A DNA stretch of 8,310 nucleotides from Microcaldota archaeon. Its GTDB lineage: Archaea; Micrarchaeota; Micrarchaeia; Burarchaeales; Fermentimicrarchaeaceae. The notes under the pieces were generated by a model. That model had not been told where the DNA came from. It ran no database searches and saw nothing but the letters and a program-made list of their open reading frames with translations. Shown piece after piece: positions 1-5,468 of this stretch (positions are counted from its first letter, which is position 1; the number at the start of each line of letters is the position of its first letter). The stretch lies in NCBI GenBank assembly GCA_026396455.1, contig JAPLWT010000050.1, positions 1 to 8,310 of the forward strand, read 5' to 3'. Position numbers and translations under genes: made by a program.

Positions 1-579
1 AGAGGAAGCGGAGTGGCCCTCTCACAGCAGACTTGGGAGACGCCTCTCGGCACTGAGGATAATGACAAAGAACTTGGGGCGCTTGTGCAGAAGAATTCAA
101 ATCTAATCGACTTTGATGAAACAGCTCACGAGGGAGAGCATTCAATAGAGGTCCAGCTGCCTTTCCTCCAGTTCCTCTACAAGAATACCAGGTTTGTGCC
201 GATATGCATGGGCTTGGGCGATTATGAGACTGCCGAAGAAATTGCGAATGCGGTATTCAGGGCATCCCAGGAACTCAAGAGGGAGGTTCTGGTTATAGCC
301 AGCTCGGACTTCACACACTTCGAGGATGCGCAGAGCGCCAAGAGGAAGGATGAACTTGCCATAAAATACATAGAGAAATTGGATGCAAGAGGTTTCCTAA
401 AAGAAGTTAGGAATAATAATATCTCAATCTGCGGCTACGCCCCGATAATGGCCGCAATCATCTACTCCAAGCTTAAGGAGGGAAGGGAAGCCAAAGTTCT
501 GAAATACGCCAATTCCGGGGATATGACAAAGGACTACCGGGAAGTTGTAGCATACTGCTCAATTGCATTTCCCAAGTAG
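1..579 (+). CDS. MEMO1 family protein (AmmeMemoRadiSam system protein B), 5' partial
   Basis: The frame is open to the left edge and ends at TAG 577-579. A GTG lies at 13, but the codons before it (reading RGSG) continue the family's conserved N-terminal region, so the true start is upstream. Visible family motifs are WETPLGT near the beginning, the EHSIEVQLPFLQ block with its conserved His, SSDFTHFED, and CGYAPI with the conserved Cys near the C-terminus. MEMO proteins resemble non-haem iron dioxygenases; human MEMO1 has been described as metal binding, but the role in archaea is not settled. About 190 residues are present of a usual 265-295, so roughly the first third is missing. In many archaea memo lies beside mevalonate kinase and isopentenyl phosphate kinase genes, which fits the operon that follows. 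A separate promoter at 625-633 suggests it is not cotranscribed with that operon. The family call is firm; the function is not. Confidence 0.9.
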   Translation, partial: RGSGVALSQQTWETPLGTEDNDKELGALVQKNSNLIDFDETAHEGEHSIEVQLPFLQFLYKNTRFVPICMGLGDYETAEEIANAVFRASQELKREVLVIASSDFTHFEDAQSAKRKDELAIKYIEKLDARGFLKEVRNNNISICGYAPIMAAIIYSKLKEGREAKVLKYANSGDMTKDYREVVAYCSIAFPK

Positions 580-624
580 CTGATGTTCTGCTCCTGTCGA
601 ACATGGTGCGCAAAGTGAATATAG

Positions 625-633
625 ATATAAAAA
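625..633 (+). promoter_or_regulatory. Archaeal TATA box for the mevalonate operon, probably leaderless
   Basis: The gap between the MEMO stop and the next gene contains ATATAAAAA, centred 27 bases before the GTG at 656. In archaea transcription usually starts about 25-27 bases after the TATA centre, so the predicted mRNA begins at or within a base or two of the start codon. There is no Shine-Dalgarno-like sequence between the box and the GTG, which fits a leaderless transcript. The T-rich run at 639-643, between the box and the start, could also help end the upstream memo transcript. Confidence 0.7.
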
Positions 634-655
634 CTTCCTTTTTCCTAAGTAGTTT

Positions 656-1210
656 GTGAAAATAATCCTCGCCATTACCGGGGCTTCTGGTGTTCCCATT
701 GGAATGAGGCTAGCCGAAGCTCTGAGGAAAGAGCAGCTTAGCATAATTGTAAGCGAGAATGCGAAGAAAGTTGTTGGATACGAAGTGGGGGACGTGAAGA
801 AATTCCTGGCTGAGCTTAGCAAATACGGCAAACTCTACAACGAAGCGGAAATAGACGCTCCTCCTGCTTCAGGCTCTGCCATTTTCGATGCAATGGTGGT
901 ATGCCCCTGCTCAATGAAAACCCTCTCGGCAGTTGCAAATGGTTACTGCCACAACCTCATAACGAGGAGCGCGGATGTCATGCTGAAGGAGGGCAGGAAG
1001 CTTGTCATCGTACCCAGAGAGACTCCGGTGAGTGCAATTCATCTGGAGAATATGCTGAAGCTCTCAAGGCTTGGAGTTGTGATTCTGCCGGCTTCCCCTG
1101 CCTTCTACCACAAGCCAAAAGGAATTGGGGATATGGTGGATTTCATAGTAGGGAAGATCCTGGATTCGCTGAGGATTGAGAATCATCTATACAAAAGGTG
1201 GAATGGGTGA
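656..1210 (+). CDS. ubiX: UbiX family flavin prenyltransferase
   Basis: This 184-residue protein transfers a dimethylallyl group to reduced FMN, giving prenylated FMN, the cofactor of UbiD-type decarboxylases. Family signatures are present in order: the flavin-phosphate loop ITGASG (residues 7-12), ASGS (71-74), CPCSMKTL (83-90), the PRETP block (120-124) followed by HLENM, and PASPAFYHKP (145-154) with the terminal VDFIVGKILDSL helix. Length is normal for the family. GTG 656 is chosen because it starts directly at the conserved MKIILAITGASG beta strand and lies where a leaderless transcript would begin. It is the first gene of a six-gene unit whose third gene is the UbiD partner, so its job here is probably cofactor supply for isoprenoid synthesis rather than quinone synthesis. 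The next gene starts inside its last codons. Confidence 0.95.
   Translation: MKIILAITGASGVPIGMRLAEALRKEQLSIIVSENAKKVVGYEVGDVKKFLAELSKYGKLYNEAEIDAPPASGSAIFDAMVVCPCSMKTLSAVANGYCHNLITRSADVMLKEGRKLVIVPRETPVSAIHLENMLKLSRLGVVILPASPAFYHKPKGIGDMVDFIVGKILDSLRIENHLYKRWNG
1196..1201 (+). promoter_or_regulatory. Ribosome binding site that decides the start of the membrane-protein gene
   Basis: AGGTGG lies inside the 3' end of the ubiX frame, five bases before GTG 1207. It matches the anti-Shine-Dalgarno sequence well. An earlier in-frame GTG at 1198 falls inside this element and has no site of its own, so 1207 is preferred. The resulting GTGA overlap with the ubiX stop (1208-1210) is a usual form of translational coupling. 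Confidence 0.6.
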
Positions 1211-1578
1211 AAATCACTATCAGTAAAATCTTTCTCGTGACAGGCTCATTGCTAATTTCAGTGGGCTTTCTAGCCCCTTCGCAGAACCACCCAAGCGTGA
1301 ATCTGATTGACATACTCCTAATAATCTTGATGTGGTGCTTCTTGCTGGCAGCTTTCAGATTTCATGACGAGATCTTCCGCAAGGACCGCATTCTTCTAGG
1401 GGTGATGCCACTCCTTGCTCTGGAGTTCATCCTGTTGCTGCTTAGCCTGAACTACCTGCTATCATTCGGGATAAGGGAATTCAACCTATATGCAATACTG
1501 CTTGGCTGGGCTTTTTTCAATGGAGGCCTTTACTATGATACTAAAGGGGTTTTGAAAGCGGCACCAGAAAAGAGGTGA
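1207..1578 (+). CDS. Small four-helix membrane protein of unknown function
   Basis: I do not recognise this family. From GTG 1207 the product is 123 residues, or 126 if GTG 1198 is used. It has four hydrophobic stretches at about residues 5-23, 33-50, 62-86 and 93-110. The loop between helices 2 and 3 (RFHDEIFRKDR) and the C-terminal tail (KGVLKAAPEKR) are basic, while the other loops are short and nearly uncharged, so the positive-inside rule predicts both ends in the cytoplasm. No Cys pairs, signal peptidase site or known catalytic motif is visible. It overlaps the ubiX stop and ends four bases before the UbiD-type gene, with that gene's Shine-Dalgarno sequence spanning its stop codon, so it is translated as part of the operon. 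A membrane role linked to isoprenoid or lipid precursor synthesis is possible but is inference from position only. Confidence 0.8.
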   Translation: MKITISKIFLVTGSLLISVGFLAPSQNHPSVNLIDILLIILMWCFLLAAFRFHDEIFRKDRILLGVMPLLALEFILLLLSLNYLLSFGIREFNLYAILLGWAFFNGGLYYDTKGVLKAAPEKR

Positions 1579-1582
1579 TGGA

Positions 1583-2875
1583 ATGCTCAGGGATTTCATA
1601 AGAAAACTCAGGCTCTCAAAGGAGCTTGTCGTGATAAAGAAGCCTGTCAGCAAGAAGTTTGTTGCTGCAGCCATACTGAAAGAACTTGATGGAAGGCCTG
1701 TGCTCTTTGAGAAGATAGAGGAGAGCAGATTCAAGGTCATCGGGAACGTATTCTCATCAAGGGAACTCATTGCAAAGTCCCTCGGCGTGCCGAAGGAGAA
1801 AATGCTGTCCAGGATTGAGCATGCAATAGACAACCCCAGCGAGCCGCAGCTTGTCAAGAAGGCTCCCTGCCAGGAGGTTGTGGAGGAAGGAGTGGACCTC
1901 AACAAGCTTCCCATACTCACTCATTGCAAGGAGGATGGCGGACCTTACGTTTCATCAGGGGTGGTTGTCGCAAAGGATCCAGAGCTTGGAAGGAACTCAT
2001 CTTTCCACAGGCTGATGCAGCTGGATGAGAGAAGGTTCGTGATGAGAATCGTGCCAAGACATCTGAATGAATTCATGAAAAGGAATGGCGGGGAGCTTGA
2101 TGTCGCAGTCTGCATAGGGAATTCCGTTAACTTTCTGCTGGCAGGAGCGACATCTGTTGAGCTGGGTTTCGACGAGATGAAGATAGCGAATGCATTGGAG
2201 AAACTGCCGATTGCGCGTTGCAAGACTGTGGATACCGAGGTTCCCGCCCAGACTGAATTTGTGCTCGAGGGGAGAATTACAAGGGAGCTCGCTCCCGAGG
2301 GTCCTTTCGTAGATTTAACTGAGACATGCGATGTAATCAGGGAACAGAATGTGCTTGAAATAAAGAAGATAACCCACAGGAAGGATGCATTGTACCACGC
2401 CCTTCTGCCAGGGTGCAACGAGCACAAGCTCCTCATGGGGATGCCCAGGGAGCCAACAATATTCAGAGAGGTGAATAAGGTATGTGACTGCAAGGATGTC
2501 CGCCTTACTCTCGGGGGATGCTCCTGGCTGCATGCAGTTGTCAGGATAAAGAAGAAGAATGAGGATGATGGCAAGAGGGCAATTGAGGCTGCCTTCAAAG
2601 GGCATTCATCGCTCAAGCATGTGCTTATCGTAGATGATGATATAAACATCTACAACCCACTTGATGTGGAGTGGGCAATAGCCACCAGATTCCAGGCAAA
2701 GGATGGGCTGGTGGTCAAACCGCATGAGAAGGGCTCATCACTGGACCCTTCCGCGAACCCATACACAAGGGAGACGAGCAAGATGGGCCTTGATGCAACC
2801 GCCCCTCTGAAGAAGCACCTGAAAGATTTCAAGAAGGCGGAATTTCCAAAAGTGAAGATTGGGAGGTATCTCTGA
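1583..2875 (+). CDS. UbiD family decarboxylase, probable trans-anhydromevalonate 5-phosphate decarboxylase
   Basis: This 430-residue protein belongs to the UbiD family of prenylated-FMN dependent decarboxylases. Seen directly are the N-terminal substrate/flavin region, the block SSGVVVAKDPELGRNSSFHR with Arg143 in the place expected for the catalytic Arg, and the hallmark LAPEGPFVDLTE (residues 236-247). In fungal Fdc1 and E. coli UbiD this hallmark reads EGPFGE, giving two catalytic acids. Here they would be Glu239 and Asp244, the second being Asp instead of Glu. In archaea with the modified mevalonate pathway, a UbiD homologue decarboxylates trans-anhydromevalonate 5-phosphate to isopentenyl phosphate. 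The flanking ubiX, dehydratase and isopentenyl phosphate kinase genes make that the best assignment; from the protein alone another UbiD-type substrate would remain possible. ATG 1583 follows a strong AGGTGAT site that overlaps the previous stop, and the TGA overlaps the next ATG by one base. Confidence 0.9.
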   Translation: MLRDFIRKLRLSKELVVIKKPVSKKFVAAAILKELDGRPVLFEKIEESRFKVIGNVFSSRELIAKSLGVPKEKMLSRIEHAIDNPSEPQLVKKAPCQEVVEEGVDLNKLPILTHCKEDGGPYVSSGVVVAKDPELGRNSSFHRLMQLDERRFVMRIVPRHLNEFMKRNGGELDVAVCIGNSVNFLLAGATSVELGFDEMKIANALEKLPIARCKTVDTEVPAQTEFVLEGRITRELAPEGPFVDLTETCDVIREQNVLEIKKITHRKDALYHALLPGCNEHKLLMGMPREPTIFREVNKVCDCKDVRLTLGGCSWLHAVVRIKKKNEDDGKRAIEAAFKGHSSLKHVLIVDDDINIYNPLDVEWAIATRFQAKDGLVVKPHEKGSSLDPSANPYTRETSKMGLDATAPLKKHLKDFKKAEFPKVKIGRYL

Positions 2876-4041
2876 TGCACCTTAGCAGGGAGGAAGAGGA
2901 TATCTTGGGAGGAGAGCATGGAGTTGCCGCAGCCAAATCGATGGAGATCCTCCTAGCAATTTGCAAAATATTCGGGGCAGAGAAGCTGATTCCGGTAACC
3001 TCGGCGCAGATTTCAGGGGTGAGCTACAAGACTGTTGGGGACGCAGGGCTGGAGTTCCTTCAGAGCTTCGCAAAGGATGGCAGGGTCAGGATTCCCAGCT
3101 ATCTCAACCCATGCGGCATGGACCTTGAGGAATGGAAGAGGATGGGCTTCCCGAAGGATTTTGCCAGGAAACAGTTGAGGATAATTCAAGCTTACCAGAA
3201 AATGGGGGTGGAGTCCACGTGCACCTGCACCCCATACCTCATAGGGATACTGCCGAAGAAAGGGGAGCATATAGCCTGGAGCGAGAGTTCCGCGGTGATA
3301 TTCGCCAATTCCGCGCTCGGGGCAAGGACGAACAGGGAGAGCGGAATGAGCGCTTTGGCATCTGCAATTACCGGAAGGACCCCGTACTTCGGCTATCACC
3401 TTGATGAGAACCGAATTGCAGAAGTGGTGTTTGACGTAAAGGTTAAGCTTGAGGATATGTCGGATTTTGGTGCGCTGGGAATCTACGCTGGAGGAATAGC
3501 CAAGCAGCGGGTTGTTGCATTTGAGGGGATGGAAGACTTCACGGTTGATGAGGTAAAGGCTCTGGGAGCAGCCCTTGCTGCATCTGGCTCTGTTGCACTT
3601 TTCTTCATCGAGGGAGTCACCTCGGAATGGAGAGTGGTGGGCAAGCCAGAGCGAGTGGAGTTCGGCGGCAGGGAGCTGAAGGAAACCAAGGAAAGCCTGA
3701 ACTCCTCAAAGGATGCCGAGCTGATAGCGATTGGCTGTCCCCACTGCTCCCTTGAGGAGATAAAAGAGATAGCCGAGAAACTGCGGGGAAAAAAGCTGAA
3801 AAGGAAGCTGTGGGTGTGCACTGCAAGAAAAATCAAGACCAAGGCAGACAAGCTGGGCCTTACAAGAATAATCGAGGAGGCAGGAGGAAGGGTGGTCAGC
3901 GATACCTGCATGGTTGTCTCCCCAATCGAAGACATGAATTTCAAGCGCACTGCAGTGAACTCCGGCAAGGCAGCGCACTACCTGCCGAGCTTCTGCAAGC
4001 AGAAGGTGCTTTTCGGCTCGCTGAAGGATATCCTGGAGTAA
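2875..4041 (+). CDS. Phosphomevalonate dehydratase large subunit (aconitase X catalytic domain)
   Basis: This 388-residue protein is an aconitase X (DUF521) catalytic subunit. With its small partner it dehydrates (R)-5-phosphomevalonate to trans-anhydromevalonate 5-phosphate in the archaeal mevalonate pathway. Family features seen include an N-terminal LSREEEDILGGEHG stretch, GVESTCTCTPYLIG (Cys116, Cys118), SESSAVIFANSALGARTNRE, AIGCPHCSLEEI (Cys288, Cys291) and DTCMVVSPIEDM (Cys345). Three of these cysteines are candidates for holding the iron-sulfur cluster known in the family, Cys116 or Cys118 with Cys288 and Cys345; which of them do so here is inference. Other AcnX proteins act on cis-3-hydroxy-L-proline, but the two-gene form beside UbiD-type, UbiX and isopentenyl phosphate kinase genes points to phosphomevalonate. 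GGAGGT at 2862-2867 lies seven bases before the ATG, which overlaps the previous TGA by one base. Confidence 0.93.
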   Translation: MHLSREEEDILGGEHGVAAAKSMEILLAICKIFGAEKLIPVTSAQISGVSYKTVGDAGLEFLQSFAKDGRVRIPSYLNPCGMDLEEWKRMGFPKDFARKQLRIIQAYQKMGVESTCTCTPYLIGILPKKGEHIAWSESSAVIFANSALGARTNRESGMSALASAITGRTPYFGYHLDENRIAEVVFDVKVKLEDMSDFGALGIYAGGIAKQRVVAFEGMEDFTVDEVKALGAALAASGSVALFFIEGVTSEWRVVGKPERVEFGGRELKETKESLNSSKDAELIAIGCPHCSLEEIKEIAEKLRGKKLKRKLWVCTARKIKTKADKLGLTRIIEEAGGRVVSDTCMVVSPIEDMNFKRTAVNSGKAAHYLPSFCKQKVLFGSLKDILE

Positions 4042-4045
4042 GAGT

Positions 4046-4447
4046 ATGAAGATAAAAGGAAGGGCAATTTCAAGAGGAAAGGCGGAAGGAGAAGCCCTGG
4101 TCAGCACTGAGGCTATAGGCTTCCTAGGGGAGGTGGATACAAAGACAGGAGTTGTTGTAAACCCCAAGCATCCGCTTTTCAGGAAGTGCATGGCAGGAAA
4201 GATATTGGTCTTTCCAAGAGGCAGGGGTTCAACTGTTGGCTCCTATGCGCTGTACCAGCTGAAGAAGAACGGGAAAGCTCCGAATGCAATTGTGAATGAG
4301 GAGGCTGAGGTCATAGTCGCAGTCGGTGCAATAATATCCGAGATTCCCATGGTGGACAAGCTGGAGAAGAGGGGATTCAAGCTTATAAAGAATGGAAGCA
4401 AAGTTGTTGTGGACGGGGATAAGGGAATTGTCGAGGTAATGAGATGA
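4046..4447 (+). CDS. Phosphomevalonate dehydratase small subunit (aconitase X swivel domain)
   Basis: This 133-residue protein is the DUF126/AcnX swivelling domain, the small subunit of the dehydratase encoded just upstream. It begins with GRAISRGKAEGEAL, a typical family opening, and contains NPKHPLFRKCMAGKILVFP followed by RGRGSTVGSY (residues 58-67). The Ser of this RGS motif (Ser62) is the conserved active-site residue of the swivel domain. The later AIVNEEAEVIVAVGAIISEIPMVD region is also characteristic. Length is normal. It starts four bases after the large-subunit stop, and its own stop overlaps the next start as ATGA (4444-4447). In bacteria and some archaea the two domains can be fused; here they are separate, as in the archaeal phosphomevalonate dehydratase. 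Confidence 0.93.
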   Translation: MKIKGRAISRGKAEGEALVSTEAIGFLGEVDTKTGVVVNPKHPLFRKCMAGKILVFPRGRGSTVGSYALYQLKKNGKAPNAIVNEEAEVIVAVGAIISEIPMVDKLEKRGFKLIKNGSKVVVDGDKGIVEVMR

Positions 4448-5241
4448 GCGAGCTGGTCTTCGTAAAGCTTGGCGGAAGCTTGATAACCGACAAGACTAAG
4501 CCATTCACTGCAAGGTTGCAGGTTATAAACCGGCTCGCCAGGGAGATTCACGAGGCAAAGGAGGAAGGAAAGCTGAAGCTTCTTGTCGGCCATGGCGGTG
4601 GCTCTTTCCCGCATGTTCCTGCAAAGAAATACGAGGTGCACAAGGGAGTGGTAAGCCCGGAAACCTACAAGGGTGTCGCAGAAGTGCAGGATGCTGCGTC
4701 AAGGCTGAACAGGATTGTTGTCGAAAGCCTCATTGAAGCAGGGGAGAACGCAGTCTCTGTGCAGCCGTCTGCATGCGCCCTGGCAAGGAGTGGGAAGATA
4801 GCCCATTTTGACGTCAAGCCTCTGAAAAGGATGCTCTCAGAGAATCTGCTCCCTGTTCCTTACGGGGATGTGGTGGTTGATTTGGAGAGGGGCTGCTCCA
4901 TACTTTCTACTGAGGTGATTTTTGACTATCTCGCAAGGAGACTCAAGCCAAAAAGAATTATCCTGGCTGGAGTGACAGACGGGGTTTTCACCTCTGACCC
5001 CCAGCTGAATCCAAAAGCCAAAAAGATTCCTGAGGTAACTCCCAGGAATTTCGAGGAGATAAAATCCTCCCTGAAGGGCTCCTATGGAATAGATGTTACC
5101 GGCGGGATGCTGCACAAGGTTGAGACACTGGTTGGACTCGCTGAACATGGGATAACCAGCAATATCATCAGCGGACTGGAAGAAGGGAATCTGAAGAATG
5201 CCATGCTGGGAAGGAAGAGCGGGACAATTATCCATGAATGA
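4444..5241 (+). CDS. ipk: Isopentenyl phosphate kinase
   Basis: This 265-residue amino acid kinase family enzyme phosphorylates isopentenyl phosphate with ATP to isopentenyl diphosphate, the last step of the archaeal mevalonate route. Seen are FVKLGGSLITDK (residues 6-17) with the nucleotide-binding Gly-rich loop and Lys8, the substrate loop GHGGGSFPH (49-57) followed by AKKYEVHKG, and the C-terminal ILAGVTDGVFTSDP and GIDVTGGMLHK blocks. His57 matches the His that distinguishes isopentenyl phosphate kinase from other kinases of the superfamily. The usual sequence around it, as I recall it, is SFGHP; here it is SFPHV, an unusual Gly to Pro change one residue before the His. GAGGT at 4433-4437 serves as its binding site inside the previous gene. 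It is the last gene of the operon. Confidence 0.95.
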   Translation: MSELVFVKLGGSLITDKTKPFTARLQVINRLAREIHEAKEEGKLKLLVGHGGGSFPHVPAKKYEVHKGVVSPETYKGVAEVQDAASRLNRIVVESLIEAGENAVSVQPSACALARSGKIAHFDVKPLKRMLSENLLPVPYGDVVVDLERGCSILSTEVIFDYLARRLKPKRIILAGVTDGVFTSDPQLNPKAKKIPEVTPRNFEEIKSSLKGSYGIDVTGGMLHKVETLVGLAEHGITSNIISGLEEGNLKNAMLGRKSGTIIHE

Positions 5242-5255
5242 CACTAAATTGTATA

Positions 5256-5281
5256 CTTTTACTAACTTTGAAGTTTAGTAA
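5256..5281 (+). terminator. Probable 3' end of the mevalonate operon: T-run and imperfect inverted repeat
   Basis: Fifteen bases after the kinase stop a CTTTT run leads into TTACTAAC-TTTGAA-GTTTAGTAA, an inverted repeat of seven A/T-rich pairs plus a C-G pair around one bulged base. Archaeal terminators depend mainly on U-runs, and this one is short, so the call is tentative. The rest of 5242-5320 holds no gene that I can see; its far end carries the T-run for the convergent tRNA. Confidence 0.4.
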
Positions 5282-5309
5282 GTGAGATCTAAGATCCCTC
5301 CTCCGTCGT

Positions 5310-5314
5310 AAAAA
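5310..5314 (-). terminator. T-run ending the tRNA-Asn transcript
   Basis: On the minus strand TTTTT occurs six bases after the discriminator base of tRNA-Asn. A U-run just past a tRNA is the usual archaeal termination signal. Confidence 0.5.
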
Positions 5315-5356
5315 TAAGAGCGCCCCGAGTCGGACTCGAACCGACGACCTACTGGT

Positions 5357-5369
5357 TTCTGCAGTCGGT
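5357..5369 (-). other. tRNA-Asn intron 2 (13 nt, canonical position 37/38)
   Basis: The intron reads ACCGACTGCAGAA. It lies between copies of AACC, so five cut positions would give the same mature tRNA. Only the 37/38 placement makes a good bulge-helix-bulge: C32-T33-G34-T35 pairs with GCAG at intron bases 8-11 (three Watson-Crick pairs and one G-U). The 5' bulge is T36 A37 | A and the 3' bulge is A A | A38. The anticodon stem ACTGG/CCAGT forms the outer helix once intron 1 is gone. The intron side closes as a six-base loop without an inner helix. Confidence 0.75.
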
Positions 5370-5376
5370 TAACAGC

Positions 5377-5392
5377 TTCGACCAATCCATGA
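5377..5392 (-). other. tRNA-Asn intron 1 (16 nt, position 30/31, noncanonical)
   Basis: The intron reads TCATGGATTGGTCGAA. It fits a bulge-helix-bulge: C25-G26-A27-C28 pairs perfectly with GTCG at intron bases 11-14. The 5' bulge is T29 G30 | T and the 3' bulge is A A | G31, each of three bases and cut after the second, as the archaeal endonuclease requires. Short flanking helices are A23-G24 with C32-U33 outside and CA with TG inside the intron. No other placement of the boundaries restores base 31 as the G needed to pair with C39. The structure needs the D-arm to open. Confidence 0.75.
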
Positions 5393-5447
5393 CAGTCGCT
5401 CTACCGACTGAGCTATCGGGGCGTATCTGATTAGTTTGGTAGATGAA

Positions 5448-5457
5448 GTTTAAAAAA
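5448..5457 (-). promoter_or_regulatory. TATA-like box for tRNA-Asn
   Basis: On the minus strand TTTTTTAAAC is centred about 30 bases before the first base of the tRNA, which puts a predicted transcription start only a few bases upstream of the tRNA. It lies in the 46-base gap after the homing endonuclease gene. A second A/T-rich stretch (TTATTTAAATC) at the very end of that gene is too far away to be the main box. Confidence 0.5.
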
Positions 5458-5468
5458 TGAATGGGAAA

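Larger units (their letters stand above)
5321..5422 (-). tRNA. tRNA-Asn(GUU) with two introns
   Basis: The minus strand folds into a full cloverleaf once 29 bases are removed. The acceptor stem is GCCCCGA/TCGGGGC (7 bp), then U8 A9, D-arm GCTC-AGTCGGTA-GAGC, G26, variable loop AGGTC, T-arm GTCGG-TTCGAGT-CCGAC and discriminator G73, the base usual for archaeal tRNA-Asn. No CCA is encoded. As it stands, the anticodon region cannot form an arm. Removing 5377-5392 and 5357-5369 leaves ACTGG-CTGTTAA-CCAGT, a perfect 5-bp stem with C32, U33, anticodon GUU, A37 and A38, giving a 73-nt mature tRNA. The introns fall at 30/31 and at the canonical 37/38. Anticodons read from the unspliced sequence (CAT, GCA) do not give a valid loop. 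A U-run follows the gene and a TATA-like box precedes it. Confidence is high for a tRNA gene and good for the two-intron reading. Confidence 0.9.

Noticed and set aside
1198..1206. GTG 1198 as start of the membrane protein
   Set aside because: It lies within the AGGTGG element that best serves GTG 1207 and has no ribosome binding site of its own. It is kept as the second choice.
1945..2649. A 234-codon open frame on the minus strand inside the decarboxylase gene
   Set aside because: It is a Ser/Leu/Phe-rich mirror of a strongly conserved plus-strand gene, with no motif or start signal of its own. The same applies to the minus-strand frames at 3483-3968, 3706-4191 and 4837-5244.
3200..3390. 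Possible use of the dehydratase pair on cis-3-hydroxy-L-proline, as in other aconitase X proteins
   Set aside because: The separate small subunit and the UbiX, UbiD-type and isopentenyl phosphate kinase neighbours point to phosphomevalonate. No proline-catabolism gene is nearby.
5259..5281. The inverted repeat near the tRNA as an integration or transposon end
   Set aside because: There is one A/T-rich copy only, no matching repeat elsewhere in the window, no integrase or transposase, and it sits where a convergent terminator is expected.
5321..5422. Reading the tRNA as Met (CAT) or Cys (GCA) with at most one intron
   Set aside because: CAT is preceded by a base pattern that puts A rather than U at 33, and using GCA leaves a seven-base variable region and no partner for the stem. 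Only the GUU reading restores a perfect stem, U33, and a G73 that fits Asn.
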